Shown here: in pieces, positions 15,388 to 23,871 of the stretch
Layout of the letters: the number at the start of each line of letters is the position of its first letter
Position numbering within the stretch: the stretch's first letter is position 1
Origin: Edaphobacter aggregans
GTDB taxonomy: Bacteria; Acidobacteriota; Terriglobia; Terriglobales; Acidobacteriaceae
DNA length: 62,726 bases
Direction of reading: 5' to 3'
Assembly: GCA_022736715.1 (NCBI GenBank)
Contig: DZDJ01000004.1
Location: 1 to 62,726 of the forward strand
The notes under the pieces: generated by a model
The model's database searches: none
Told to the model about the DNA's origin: nothing
Seen by the model: the letters and a program-made list of their open reading frames with translations, nothing else
Translations under genes and position numbers: made by a program

Positions 15388-18366
15388 ATGCGACTAAGCC
15401 ATCGTGGTGCGTTCTATGCTGTTATTGGGGTTGCTGCATGTCTGGGGCTTCAGGCATTGGGGCAAAGCGCAAGGATTTCTCCTGTCCCAAACAGCACTAT
15501 GCAATATCTTCAAACGGGTTTTCAGAAGCCGCCGGAAGCTGCACGGCTGCGCTGCTATTGGTGGTGGTTGAACGGAAACACCGATGAAGCCACGATCACG
15601 CATGACCTGGAGGAGATGAAAGCAAAAGGTTTTGGCGGGGCGTTGCTGGTGGATGCGAATGGCGCCAATCAGATGGGCAATAAGAATGTGCCTGCCGGGC
15701 CTATGTTTGGCAGTCCAGCCTGGGTGAAGCTGTTTACCCATGCGCTGCGTGAGGCGGACAGGCTTGGTCTGGAGATAACGCTCAACATTACAAGCGGCTG
15801 GAATCTGGGCGGTCCAGATGTTACTCCGGCACAGGCCTCGAAATTGTTGACCTATGCGAGAGTGGATGTTCGTGGCGGCAAAATGCTGTCTGAGCAGTTG
15901 CCGACGCCGGAGGTGCGGAATGGATTTTATCGGCAGATCGCGGTGCTCGCGTATCCTTTGCAGCGCGGTGCCGCACTTGCGCTGCAACCGGGGGCAGGCG
16001 CAGGTGCAACTGCAGCAGCGCGCTCGGAGCAGATACTGCGTGCGCGCTCGGCGGCAGTAGAGACGGGTTTCAGCATGCCGGACTCTTCTGCGATGCTGGA
16101 GGACGGAGTTAATGGAAAGGGCCGGGAGTTTGCGGCGGATTCATCGTATGCCGATACACGGTTGCAGGATGTGCACGACATATCTCGATATGTAACGGAA
16201 GACGGAACGCTGCATTGGGCGGCGCCTACGGGAGAATGGGAAGTTCTACGGATTGGGTACACGGATTCGGATGCGCGGGTATCGACTTCAAGCGGCGCAT
16301 GGCAGGGGCTTGCGATTGACTATCTGAGCCGCGATGCCTTTGAAGAGTATTGGGGGCATACGGTTCAGCCACTGTTGGAAGCGGCAAAGCCGTATCACAG
16401 CTTGAAATACTTGGCGACGGACAGTTGGGAGTTGGGTGGCACCAACTGGACACAGAAATTCAGGGAAGAGTTTATTCAGCTTCGTGGATATGATCCGGTT
16501 CCGTGGCTGCCGGTGGTTGCGGGCCGGATTGTGGGGGACCGTTCGCAGAGCACACGGTTTCTGACGGATCTCCGCCGAACTGTTGCGGACCTTGTGGTGA
16601 GCCAGCATTACGATGTGTTCGCGGAAAATGCGCACGAAAATGGAATGGGCGTGCAGGCGGAAAGCGGAGGGCCGCATGGTGCCCCATTGGACGCACTCGA
16701 AACATTCCGCAATGCGGCCATGCCGCAAACGGAATTCTGGTCGCAGAATGCGCACCGCAGCAGCGATGAAGAGCGGTTCTTTGTGAAGGAAGCAGCCAGC
16801 GCGGCCAACATTTATGGACAGCATCTGGTTGCGGATGAAGGGGAAACATCGATTGGGCCGCAGTGGTCTGAAAGTTTGGCAACGGACCTGAAGCCTACAT
16901 TCGACATGGCAGTTACGGAAGGGATGAACAGGCTTGTGTGGCATGAGTTTACATCGAGTCCTGCATCGACCGGTTTGCCGGGGCAGGAGTATTTTGCGGG
17001 AACGCATTTGAATCCGAAGGTGACGTGGTGGAATGCGGGCGGCGCCTTCTTTACTTATTTAAACCGTGTACAGTTCCTGATGCAGCAGGGAACTCCGGTG
17101 GATGATGTGCTGTATTACTACGGCGATAACATTCCTGACTTCGTCCGCTTGAAGGCGGATGATCCCGCACGCGCATTGCCCGGATATGACTACGATGTGA
17201 CGGATGAGGACGCGCTGTTAAGAACAATCCGGACGGATGGCCCGGATTTGCTTGGCCCCAGCGGAGTGCGTTGGCGGTTACTCGCAATGCCGCGTACACG
17301 CCGGGTATCCGTGAATGTGCTGGAGCATGTCCGTCGTTATGTACGCAATGGCGGTACAGTGATGGGCATGCCGCCAGTTTCAACAAGTGGAAATGTTGGT
17401 CCGGCTGAACAGGCCCACTTCCACGAGCTTGTAAATGACATCTGGCAAGGATGCACGCAGGGGAGTTCGCATGTGTTTGGATCCGGCCGTGTATTTTGTA
17501 CGGACAGCGCGCACGCGGTTTTGCAGGCGATGCATGTACTGCCGGATTTTGCAGTAGCGAAGGGATCGGATATTTCTGTCTCGGCATCCAGCACGGCGAG
17601 TCTGGACTATGCGCATCGTCGTGTGAACGGTACAGATATTTACTTTGTCCGCAATGGTTCGGGTCTCCCAGTGACAGCGCGTGTGGTGTTTCGTATGACG
17701 GGGAAGAAGGCAGAGCTTTGGGACCCGGTAACGGCAGAGATAACTATTGCACCGGAGCAGCAACTTACACAAGATCATCGCACGGAACTGTTATTGTCGC
17801 TGCCCCCGTTTGGATCGACGTTTGTTATTTTTACGCCGTACAAGGGCGCAGTGCCTTATGTAATGTCGTCGCAGCAGACGGTGCAACCGCTGCAGTTTGT
17901 GAAGACATGGACGGTGCAGTTCCAACTGGATCGTGGCGCTCCGGTTGGCAGAATTGCAGTCAGTAAGCTGCAGAGCTGGACGCAGTTTTCACAGCCGGGA
18001 ATCCGCTATTTTTCTGGAACTGGAACATATCGTGCGACGGTGCTGGAGCCAAAACATGCGGCAACGGACAGGGTCCTGCTTCAATTGGGTGATGTGCACG
18101 AGATCGCCAGGGTATGGGTGAATGGCGAGGATGCGGGCAGTGTATGGGCCAGGCCAGATGCAATTTCAGTTGGAAGATTGCTGCATTCTGGAAAAAACAC
18201 GGTCGCCATTGCCGTGACGAATCTGTGGCCCAATCGAATCATTGGCGATTTGCAGCCTGGAGTGAAGCATCGCTACACAAGCACAAACATCACAAAATAT
18301 ACGGCGGATTCACCTTTGTTGCCATCGGGCCTGGTCGGCCCGGTGGAATGGGTGATACAGCGATAG
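15388..18366 (+). CDS. Glycoside hydrolase family 106 (alpha-L-rhamnosidase-like), exported
   Basis: GH106 enzymes are calcium-dependent inverting alpha-L-rhamnosidases acting on pectic rhamnogalacturonan and other rhamnosides. The ~992-residue protein has a signal peptide (residues about 8-26, ending ALGQ). The GH106 N-terminal signature RCYWWWLNGNTDEATITHDL follows, then GFGGALLVD. The C-terminal galactose-binding-like sandwich is marked by GTGTYRATV, LGDVHEIARVWVNG and VTNLWPNRIIGD. Length fits the family. Two ATGs compete: 15379, only 2 bp after AAAGGGA, and 15388, about 11 bp after it. I chose 15388. Adjacency to the TonB receptor suggests a rhamnose-glycan uptake pair. Exact substrate is inferred, not shown. 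Confidence 0.88.
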   Translation: MRLSHRGAFYAVIGVAACLGLQALGQSARISPVPNSTMQYLQTGFQKPPEAARLRCYWWWLNGNTDEATITHDLEEMKAKGFGGALLVDANGANQMGNKNVPAGPMFGSPAWVKLFTHALREADRLGLEITLNITSGWNLGGPDVTPAQASKLLTYARVDVRGGKMLSEQLPTPEVRNGFYRQIAVLAYPLQRGAALALQPGAGAGATAAARSEQILRARSAAVETGFSMPDSSAMLEDGVNGKGREFAADSSYADTRLQDVHDISRYVTEDGTLHWAAPTGEWEVLRIGYTDSDARVSTSSGAWQGLAIDYLSRDAFEEYWGHTVQPLLEAAKPYHSLKYLATDSWELGGTNWTQKFREEFIQLRGYDPVPWLPVVAGRIVGDRSQSTRFLTDLRRTVADLVVSQHYDVFAENAHENGMGVQAESGGPHGAPLDALETFRNAAMPQTEFWSQNAHRSSDEERFFVKEAASAANIYGQHLVADEGETSIGPQWSESLATDLKPTFDMAVTEGMNRLVWHEFTSSPASTGLPGQEYFAGTHLNPKVTWWNAGGAFFTYLNRVQFLMQQGTPVDDVLYYYGDNIPDFVRLKADDPARALPGYDYDVTDEDALLRTIRTDGPDLLGPSGVRWRLLAMPRTRRVSVNVLEHVRRYVRNGGTVMGMPPVSTSGNVGPAEQAHFHELVNDIWQGCTQGSSHVFGSGRVFCTDSAHAVLQAMHVLPDFAVAKGSDISVSASSTASLDYAHRRVNGTDIYFVRNGSGLPVTARVVFRMTGKKAELWDPVTAEITIAPEQQLTQDHRTELLLSLPPFGSTFVIFTPYKGAVPYVMSSQQTVQPLQFVKTWTVQFQLDRGAPVGRIAVSKLQSWTQFSQPGIRYFSGTGTYRATVLEPKHAATDRVLLQLGDVHEIARVWVNGEDAGSVWARPDAISVGRLLHSGKNTVAIAVTNLWPNRIIGDLQPGVKHRYTSTNITKYTADSPLLPSGLVGPVEWVIQR

Positions 18367-18428
18367 GGCGCTGCACGTCGGGATATTTTTCCTGGGAAGC
18401 CCTGCTTTTGTCTTAAGCAGGGGTTCCT

Positions 18429-18545
18429 TATAGCGGTTCTCCAGTTTTCGTGGAGTTTCCAGGGACATGCAGGATGGCTTTTTCTTGAGAAAAAAGCCAT
18501 TTCAGTGCATCACGTCCCCTCTACACCAACTGGAAAACCGCTATA
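18429..18545 (+). mobile_element. MITE-like element, copy 2 (most complete)
   Basis: This 117-bp non-coding element has near-perfect 18-bp terminal inverted repeats: TATAGCGGTTCTCCAGTT at the left, and the complement of TATAGCGGTTTTCCAGTT at the right. The ends read TTATAGCGG and CCGCTATAA, consistent with a TA target duplication. Inside are a small hairpin CTCCA/TGGAG and a central hairpin GGCTTTTT...AAAAAGCC. It is in direct orientation relative to copy 1. The transposase family supplying mobility cannot be identified from this copy. Confidence 0.82.
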
Positions 18546-18641
18546 ACGTTTGGACGTTTGAATATCCACACACTATTTACATCGTGTGGGTTCCATCACC
18601 CCGAACATCCCTCACATGCGCAATGAGTGATGGGTGCAACC

Positions 18642-19688
18642 TCAGTTGGAAGAGAGCAACGGCACGGACTGCCTGGTGTTGTCGCCATGTTTTGCATTGG
18701 AGCCGAAAGACTCCAATGTAGGAATATCGCGGCCCTCGCCTTCGTCGAGTACCCAGAAGTACTGTGTAGAACCAGAAGCTTCAAGTGCAGCGTGAAGACG
18801 GCCGAGGGGTTCGGCTTCACCATCGTCAGCGAGCAGGAAAGTGCCATAGTGCGTGGCAATGGAGACGCATGTTCCGAGGATGGCATGAGCTGCAAGGGCC
18901 TGTTCGGGAGTCATGTGAATTGTGCTCATGAACCACTCAGGAGCATACGCGCCAATCGGTATCAGTGCGAGCCGGATGCGTGGAAGTTCGCGCGAAATCT
19001 CCTGGAAAAGCGCTCCGAAGCCTGTGTCTCCGGCGAAATAGACAGCCCCGGAGGGGGCGTTGAGCGCCCATCCGCACCAAAGAGTGCGATTGCGATCGAA
19101 CGGGGTGCGAGATGCAAAGTGCTGAGCAGGCATGCAATGGATAGGCAGACCTCGCCAGACAAGCTGCTGCCACCAGTCAAGCTCATGGATCTTTCGGAAT
19201 CCGACACTGCGCAATAGAGGTGTGAGTCCGAGCGGGCAAAAGATGGCTGGATTATCGCGAGCGACGAGTTTCCGAAGCGTAGAAATGTCGCAGTGGTCAT
19301 AGTGATTGTGGCTGAGCAGGACAGCATCAATTGGTGGAAGGCTGTCAAACAGGATGCCTGGAGCGCGATGACGTTTGGGCCCGGCGAAAGAAACAGGGCT
19401 GACGCGCTCAGACCAGACGGGGTCTGTAAGCAGATTGAGGCCATGAGTTTGCAACAGAAATGTGGAGTGATTGACGAAGGTGACCCGAAGGTCATCTCCT
19501 TCAATCAGGCGCGGCGGCGTGGGGCCAGGCGTTGATGGAATGATTTTGCGCCATGGGCCGGGCGTGCGGTTGGTGACCCACCGGAAGAATTGCAGGAAGC
19601 TCTGGAGGGATGTGTCCGGGTTAAAGAACCGGCCATTTTGGAAATGGGTAGAACGCCAGGGGCTGGTGGATTGCGGTAGTTGTGTCAT
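18642..19688 (-). CDS. MBL-fold metallo-hydrolase, NAPE-PLD/UlaG-like
   Basis: This 348-residue metallo-beta-lactamase-fold hydrolase resembles the group containing NAPE-phospholipase D and the UlaG/RomA-like proteins. The metal-binding motif SHNHYDHCD near residue 127 is the HxHxDH signature. Further ligands are plausible at MPAQHF near 188, FAGDTGFG near 217 and the late ATHYGTF near 286. There is no signal peptide, so it probably acts in the cytoplasm. Substrate is unknown; a phosphodiester or lactone is typical of the family. It stands alone, with MITE copy 2 beyond its 3-prime end and a 310-bp gap upstream. Confidence 0.85.
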   Translation of the reverse strand: MTQLPQSTSPWRSTHFQNGRFFNPDTSLQSFLQFFRWVTNRTPGPWRKIIPSTPGPTPPRLIEGDDLRVTFVNHSTFLLQTHGLNLLTDPVWSERVSPVSFAGPKRHRAPGILFDSLPPIDAVLLSHNHYDHCDISTLRKLVARDNPAIFCPLGLTPLLRSVGFRKIHELDWWQQLVWRGLPIHCMPAQHFASRTPFDRNRTLWCGWALNAPSGAVYFAGDTGFGALFQEISRELPRIRLALIPIGAYAPEWFMSTIHMTPEQALAAHAILGTCVSIATHYGTFLLADDGEAEPLGRLHAALEASGSTQYFWVLDEGEGRDIPTLESFGSNAKHGDNTRQSVPLLSSN

Positions 19689-19998
19689 CGCTGCTGAGTT
19701 GCAGTCCTCTATTCCGCTACATTGCGTTGCATGGTTCGAATCTGTTTGGCGGGGGCAACAATCTGCGCATTCAAAAGATATTCGTGGCCAGCCATGTTCG
19801 TACTGACAATGTCGGACTTGATGATTTTATCAAGAATGGGGCGCTGCTGCGTGAAATTGCGGGTTGGCAGGGACGCGCGCGTGAGGCTCAATGTCAGGGT
19901 CAGGTGGGGGCATCTTTGATCGGCTCCGGTGTTGCGGAGCCAGGAAAAATGCGGGTCTTCGGTTCAAAGGAGGGCAGAACAAGGCCCACAGACAGTTC
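19689..19998. other. 310-bp spacer between two minus-strand genes
   Basis: I see no recognisable gene here. The longest plausible minus-strand frame, 19709-19891, would begin with TTG, lacks a clear ribosome binding site and has no family I recognise. No terminator with a T-run or strong promoter was evident by eye. Confidence 0.4.
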
Positions 19999-20754
19999 TC
20001 AGTCATAGCGTTCAAACACGATCTGCTTGCGGTCCCAGCCCAGGGCTTTCAGGGTGGTGCGCGTGGCAGAGACCATCTCGTTCAGCCCGCAGATATATGC
20101 GGTGCGGACGGTGGGGTTCTCCCGCACGATTTTTTCCGCGTGGCTTTGTACATAGCCGCGCAGGCCCTCCCAGTCGTCCTGCGGGCGGCTGAGTGTGGGC
20201 AGGTAGCGGAAGTTGGGGTGTGCGGCGGCGATGCGTTCGAAGTAGTGCTGGTAATACAGCTCGGTGGCGTGACGCGTGCCGTAGACCAGCCATAATTTGC
20301 GGCCCTGCGAGCGATCTCCGGTGTTACCGGAGGTATCGTCGGGGAAGAGCCACTCCACAAAGCCGCGCATGGGGGCAATGCCGGTGCCGGTGGCGATCAG
20401 CACCGCGTCGGTGGGCGGCTCGCGCAGGGTAAAGTCGCCGTTCGGGCCGTAGAACTGTACGGTTTCGCCAATGGCGAGGTCACTCAGCCGGTTGGAAAAG
20501 TAGCCGTCTTCCACGCGGTTCAGGCAAAGGTCAAAGCGGTTGTCCTGCGGTGCAGAGGCCAGCGAATAGGCGCGGGTCTCCTGCTTCACGCGGCCGTCGG
20601 GCAGAGTACGCCCTTCCACCACAGAGACAAATTGCCCCGGCAGAAAATTAAAGCGCTCCAGCGCGGGTACTTCCAGTGTGAGATGGCTGCACTGGGTGCG
20701 TTCCGAGAGCAGATGCTTCTGGGTCAGGCGAGCGGTGTAAAGGCGGCGTTCCAT
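19999..20754 (-). CDS. FAD-dependent ferredoxin/flavodoxin-NADP reductase
   Basis: Single-electron/hydride transfer flavoenzyme exchanging electrons between NADPH and ferredoxin or flavodoxin, similar in size (251 residues) to bacterial Fpr-type reductases. The FAD-binding motif RAYSLASAP near residue 61 corresponds to the RxYS signature. The NADP-binding start ATGTGIAPMRGF lies near residue 125. YICGLNEMV near residue 222 matches the late nucleotide-binding loop. It ends in an acidic -ERYD tail rather than the aromatic end of some relatives. It is divergent from the small membrane protein gene to its right. The protein is cytoplasmic, with no signal peptide. Confidence 0.9.
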   Translation of the reverse strand: MERRLYTARLTQKHLLSERTQCSHLTLEVPALERFNFLPGQFVSVVEGRTLPDGRVKQETRAYSLASAPQDNRFDLCLNRVEDGYFSNRLSDLAIGETVQFYGPNGDFTLREPPTDAVLIATGTGIAPMRGFVEWLFPDDTSGNTGDRSQGRKLWLVYGTRHATELYYQHYFERIAAAHPNFRYLPTLSRPQDDWEGLRGYVQSHAEKIVRENPTVRTAYICGLNEMVSATRTTLKALGWDRKQIVFERYD

Positions 20755-20874
20755 AGTTTGATTTGTAGCTTCCTTTTCATTTTATGCATGATGGCTTGCG
20801 TCAGGCGTGCGTATTGCAGCAAACAGGTGACTTTTCTGGTCGGCTGGTATATACAGGTGCCGGAGGGAAATGCC

Positions 20875-20976
20875 GTGAGCAATCCATTCTTTGTGGTGGG
20901 AGTCATTTTATTTGTATTCCTGGTGTGCATTCTGTGGGGCACGGGCGGGTTGAAGAGCAACAAGTATCAGGAGTAA
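20875..20976 (+). CDS. Small single-pass membrane protein (33 aa)
   Basis: A short GTG-start gene whose 33-residue product begins MSNPFF, has one hydrophobic span at about residues 6-24 and ends in a polar SNKYQE tail. GGAGGG lies 7-8 bp before the GTG, a strong ribosome binding site, which is the main reason to call it. Its stop TAA overlaps the first in-frame ATG of the next reading frame (TAATG at 20974-20978), which would permit translational coupling. I recognise no family. It may be a membrane-anchored regulator or accessory subunit, or an over-called short frame. Confidence 0.5.
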   Translation: MSNPFFVVGVILFVFLVCILWGTGGLKSNKYQE

Positions 20977-21050
20977 TGGCCAGTCGCGTATTCTGGAGCA
21001 GCATGCTGACAGGCCAGGCTGCTGGCTGCGTTGGCAAAGTCACTCGATCC

Positions 21051-22004
21051 ATGAGGAGCTTCAGATTGATTGGTCTTCGGCGCTTTGTGTGGTGGTGCAT
21101 GCTTGCCCTTCTGTTGCCGTGCCTGGGTGTGGCGCAGCGGTCAGAGTCGGTGCGGCCGGCCATCACCGGGATTTCACACATCACACTCTTTGCTCATGAG
21201 ATGGCCCGTTCGCAGCAGTTCTATACGGGGCTGCTGGGGCTGGACCAGATTCCGCGCAACAAGACTGCCTCCGGCGTGCGCTTCTATTGCAACCATGAAC
21301 AGTATGTAGAACTGATTTCGCCGCCGAACAAGGAGCCGCTCTATCGGTTGGACATGATTGGCCTGGCGACGGACAACGCCGAAGCGATGCGCGAATATCT
21401 GGCAGCGCATCATGTAGCTGTACCCAAGGCGGTAAGTGTTGCGGCGGATGGCACGCGCAGCTTCCTGGTCTACGATCCGGACGGCAATACGCTGGAGTTT
21501 ACGCAAAAGAACGCGCGCAAGATGCTGCGGCCGGTGCCGCACAACGATCCGGTGAGCACGCATATTCTGCATGCCGGGTTTGTGGTGCGTGATCGCGCGG
21601 CGGCAGACCACTTCTACAAAGGCCTGCTTGGTTTTCGGCTGTACTGGCAGGGTGGCCAGCAGGACGGTCGCATTGATTATGTGGCCATGCAGGTGCCGGA
21701 TGGGACGGACTGGCTGGAGTACATGCTGAATCTGCCGCAGAAGCCTTCGCGCCGTCAGTTGGGTATGGCCGATCATTTTTCGCTGGGCGTGGTGAGCGTT
21801 GCCAACGCTGCCAGCGTGCTGGAGCAGCGCGGCTGGAGGCCTTCCGCAGCAGAAAAGCCGCAACTGGGCCGCGACGGCAAGTGGCAGCTGAATCTGTATG
21901 ATCCGGATGGCACGCGCGTGGAGTTGATGGAGTTTCGTCCGGTGCAGAAGCCGTGTTGCGCGCCGTTTACCGGGCGGCAGCCGAGGCCGACAGAAGGCTG
22001 GTGA
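21051..22004 (+). CDS. Exported VOC-family protein (two glyoxalase-like modules)
   Basis: Vicinal-oxygen-chelate fold protein; members are metal-dependent dioxygenases, isomerases, lyases or resistance proteins. From ATG 21051 the product is 317 residues. It has a signal peptide (RRFVWWCMLALLLPCLGVAQ at about 10-29) and two betaalphabetabetabeta modules. The first begins GISHITLFAHEMARSQQFY near residue 42. The second begins THILHAGFVVRDRAAADHFY near residue 165. Each ends in a DPDGxxxE motif. Reading could also begin at 20976, overlapping the previous stop, or at 21003. I prefer 21051 because it places the signal peptide at the N-terminus. Substrate unknown; export is unusual for this fold. 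Confidence 0.8.
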   Translation: MRSFRLIGLRRFVWWCMLALLLPCLGVAQRSESVRPAITGISHITLFAHEMARSQQFYTGLLGLDQIPRNKTASGVRFYCNHEQYVELISPPNKEPLYRLDMIGLATDNAEAMREYLAAHHVAVPKAVSVAADGTRSFLVYDPDGNTLEFTQKNARKMLRPVPHNDPVSTHILHAGFVVRDRAAADHFYKGLLGFRLYWQGGQQDGRIDYVAMQVPDGTDWLEYMLNLPQKPSRRQLGMADHFSLGVVSVANAASVLEQRGWRPSAAEKPQLGRDGKWQLNLYDPDGTRVELMEFRPVQKPCCAPFTGRQPRPTEGW

Positions 22005-22068
22005 GCGCGGCGCTGCCGCCAGGTACGCCGATTGCGTGGAATATGCAAGAATTGAAAGGGAAACGCAT

Positions 22069-23754
22069 ATGTCCAACGCAGATATTTCTACTCCGCAACC
22101 CGCTGCTGAAGAGACGGAATCCTTCAGCGAACTTCTTTCCCAGTATGAGCAGAGCCATGCACGGCAGCCCGAAGAGGGCAACCGGCAGGTGGAGGGCACG
22201 GTGATTGCCGTCTCTGCCGACTCGGTTTTTGTCGACATCGGCTACAAGACCGAAGGCGTGTTGCCGCTGGCCCCGCTGGAAGCTGCGGGCGAAGTTCCGA
22301 AGCCCGGCGACCGCATTCCAGTGACAGTGAAGGGGCGCAATGCCGAAGGGTATTACGACCTGACGCGCCACAAAGTGGTGCAGCCAACGGACTGGTCATC
22401 GTTGGAGCAGGCCTTTGCCGCGCAGGCCATTATCACCGGAACGGTGACGGCGGCCGTGAAAGGCGGGCTGACGGTGGACGTGGGTGTTCGCGCCTTTATG
22501 CCGGCCTCACGTAGCGGCGTGCGGGAAGCGGCCGAGGTGGAGAGGCTGGTGGGGCAGGAGATTCGTTGCCGCATTTTGAAGCTGGAAGTGGAAGCGGAAG
22601 ATGTGGTGGTGGATCGCCGCTCGGTGGTGGAAGAAGAAGAGCGCGCTGCGAAGGACCGCCGCTATGCAGAACTGCAGGAAGGCGATACGGTGACGGGCAC
22701 GGTGCGCGCGCTGATGGACTACGGCGCATTTGTGGATCTTGGCGGCGTAGATGGCCTGCTGCACGTGGGCGATATTGCCTGGGCGCGCATCCGCAGGCCG
22801 GCCGATGTGCTTGCCGTGGGGCAGAAGATTGAGGCCCGCGTACTGAAGATTGACGCTGATAAGAAGCGCGTTTCGCTGGGTCTGAAGCAGTTGCAGCCAG
22901 AGCCCTGGGAGACAGTGCCGGAGCAGTACAAAGCCGGCGCGCGCGTTACGGGCGTGGCCACGCGGCTCACGGACTTTGGCGTGTTTGTGGAGCTGGCGCC
23001 CGGCGTGGAGGGTCTGGTGCACGTCTCAGAAATGTCATGGGTGAAGAAGGTGCGCAAGCCCAGCGACCTGGTGAAGATTGGCGACACGCTGGAGACGGTG
23101 ATTCTGGGCGTGGATGCTGCCCAGCGGAGGATTTCGCTGGGACTGAAGCAGGCCCTGGGCGACCCGTGGGCGGATGTGATGCAGAAGTATCCGCTGGGCT
23201 CGGTGGTGGAAGGTCCCATTACCAGCTTCATGAAGTTTGGCGCGTTTCTGCAGATTGTAGAGGGTGTGGAAGGTCTGATCCACCTCAGTGAAATCAGTGA
23301 GGACAAGCGCCTGAACCATCCGCAGGATGCGCTGAAGCTGGGCGAAGTGGTGAAGGCGCAGGTGATTGCGGTGGATGTGGAGCGCCGCCAGTTGAAGCTG
23401 AGCATCAAGCAGTTAATTCCCACCAGCCTGGACGAATATGTAATGGAGCGCAAGGTGGACGAAGCCGTAACTGGCCGCATTGTTCAGGTGGCCGATGGCG
23501 TGGCGCGCGTGGAACTGGGAGAAGGTGTGCAGGCAAGCTGCCGTTTTCCGCAGGAGGCGCAGGAGGCTGCGGAAACGCAGTCCGCAGCGAAGGTGGATAT
23601 GTCCGCACTCAGCTCTATGCTACAGGCGCGCTGGAAGGGCGGCGCTACGACTGTTGCTCCTAAGCCAGAGCCAGTGCGGGCCGGGCAGGTGCGGAACTTC
23701 CGCATCACCAAGCTGGATGCAGACGCAAAGACGATTGAGTTAGAGCTTGTATAA
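22069..23754 (+). CDS. rpsA: 30S ribosomal protein S1 (six S1 domains)
   Basis: S1 binds mRNA leaders and delivers them to the 30S subunit. The 561-residue protein has six OB-fold S1 repeats. Domains 3 to 5 are the clearest (DYGAFVDLG, DFGVFVELA and KFGAFLQI, each followed by GLxHxSE-type loops). Domains 1 and 2 are the divergent ribosome-binding pair, and domain 6 is degenerate. Length and domain count match S1 rather than shorter S1-like regulators. ATG 22069 follows AAAGGGA by 7 bp. In many bacteria rpsA sits next to cmk; here cmk is about 25 kb away. A strong terminator follows. Confidence 0.9.
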   Translation: MSNADISTPQPAAEETESFSELLSQYEQSHARQPEEGNRQVEGTVIAVSADSVFVDIGYKTEGVLPLAPLEAAGEVPKPGDRIPVTVKGRNAEGYYDLTRHKVVQPTDWSSLEQAFAAQAIITGTVTAAVKGGLTVDVGVRAFMPASRSGVREAAEVERLVGQEIRCRILKLEVEAEDVVVDRRSVVEEEERAAKDRRYAELQEGDTVTGTVRALMDYGAFVDLGGVDGLLHVGDIAWARIRRPADVLAVGQKIEARVLKIDADKKRVSLGLKQLQPEPWETVPEQYKAGARVTGVATRLTDFGVFVELAPGVEGLVHVSEMSWVKKVRKPSDLVKIGDTLETVILGVDAAQRRISLGLKQALGDPWADVMQKYPLGSVVEGPITSFMKFGAFLQIVEGVEGLIHLSEISEDKRLNHPQDALKLGEVVKAQVIAVDVERRQLKLSIKQLIPTSLDEYVMERKVDEAVTGRIVQVADGVARVELGEGVQASCRFPQEAQEAAETQSAAKVDMSALSSMLQARWKGGATTVAPKPEPVRAGQVRNFRITKLDADAKTIELELV

Positions 23755-23781
23755 GTCGACTTACTAAGTAGTACAAGAGGA

Positions 23782-23818
23782 GTAACACGGTGAAGATCTG
23801 TGTTACCCCGCTTTTTTT
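23782..23818 (+). terminator. Intrinsic terminator after rpsA
   Basis: GTAACACGG and CTGTGTTAC pair around a short loop, followed by CCCGC and a run of seven T residues. It lies 27 bp after the stop codon of rpsA. Confidence 0.88.
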
Positions 23819-23871
23819 GTGGCGAACCAAGTTCTGCAGGCGGAGTGTGCGCCAGCAGCGGTTGCTTCTGC

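Noticed and set aside
18467..18721. Short frames starting MQDGFFLRKKPFQ in two of the MITE copies
   Set aside because: The shared peptide is only the translation of the non-coding repeat; downstream residues differ and no ribosome binding site is present.
19709..19891. A 60-codon minus-strand frame before the MBL gene
   Set aside because: TTG start without a convincing ribosome binding site, and no recognised sequence pattern.
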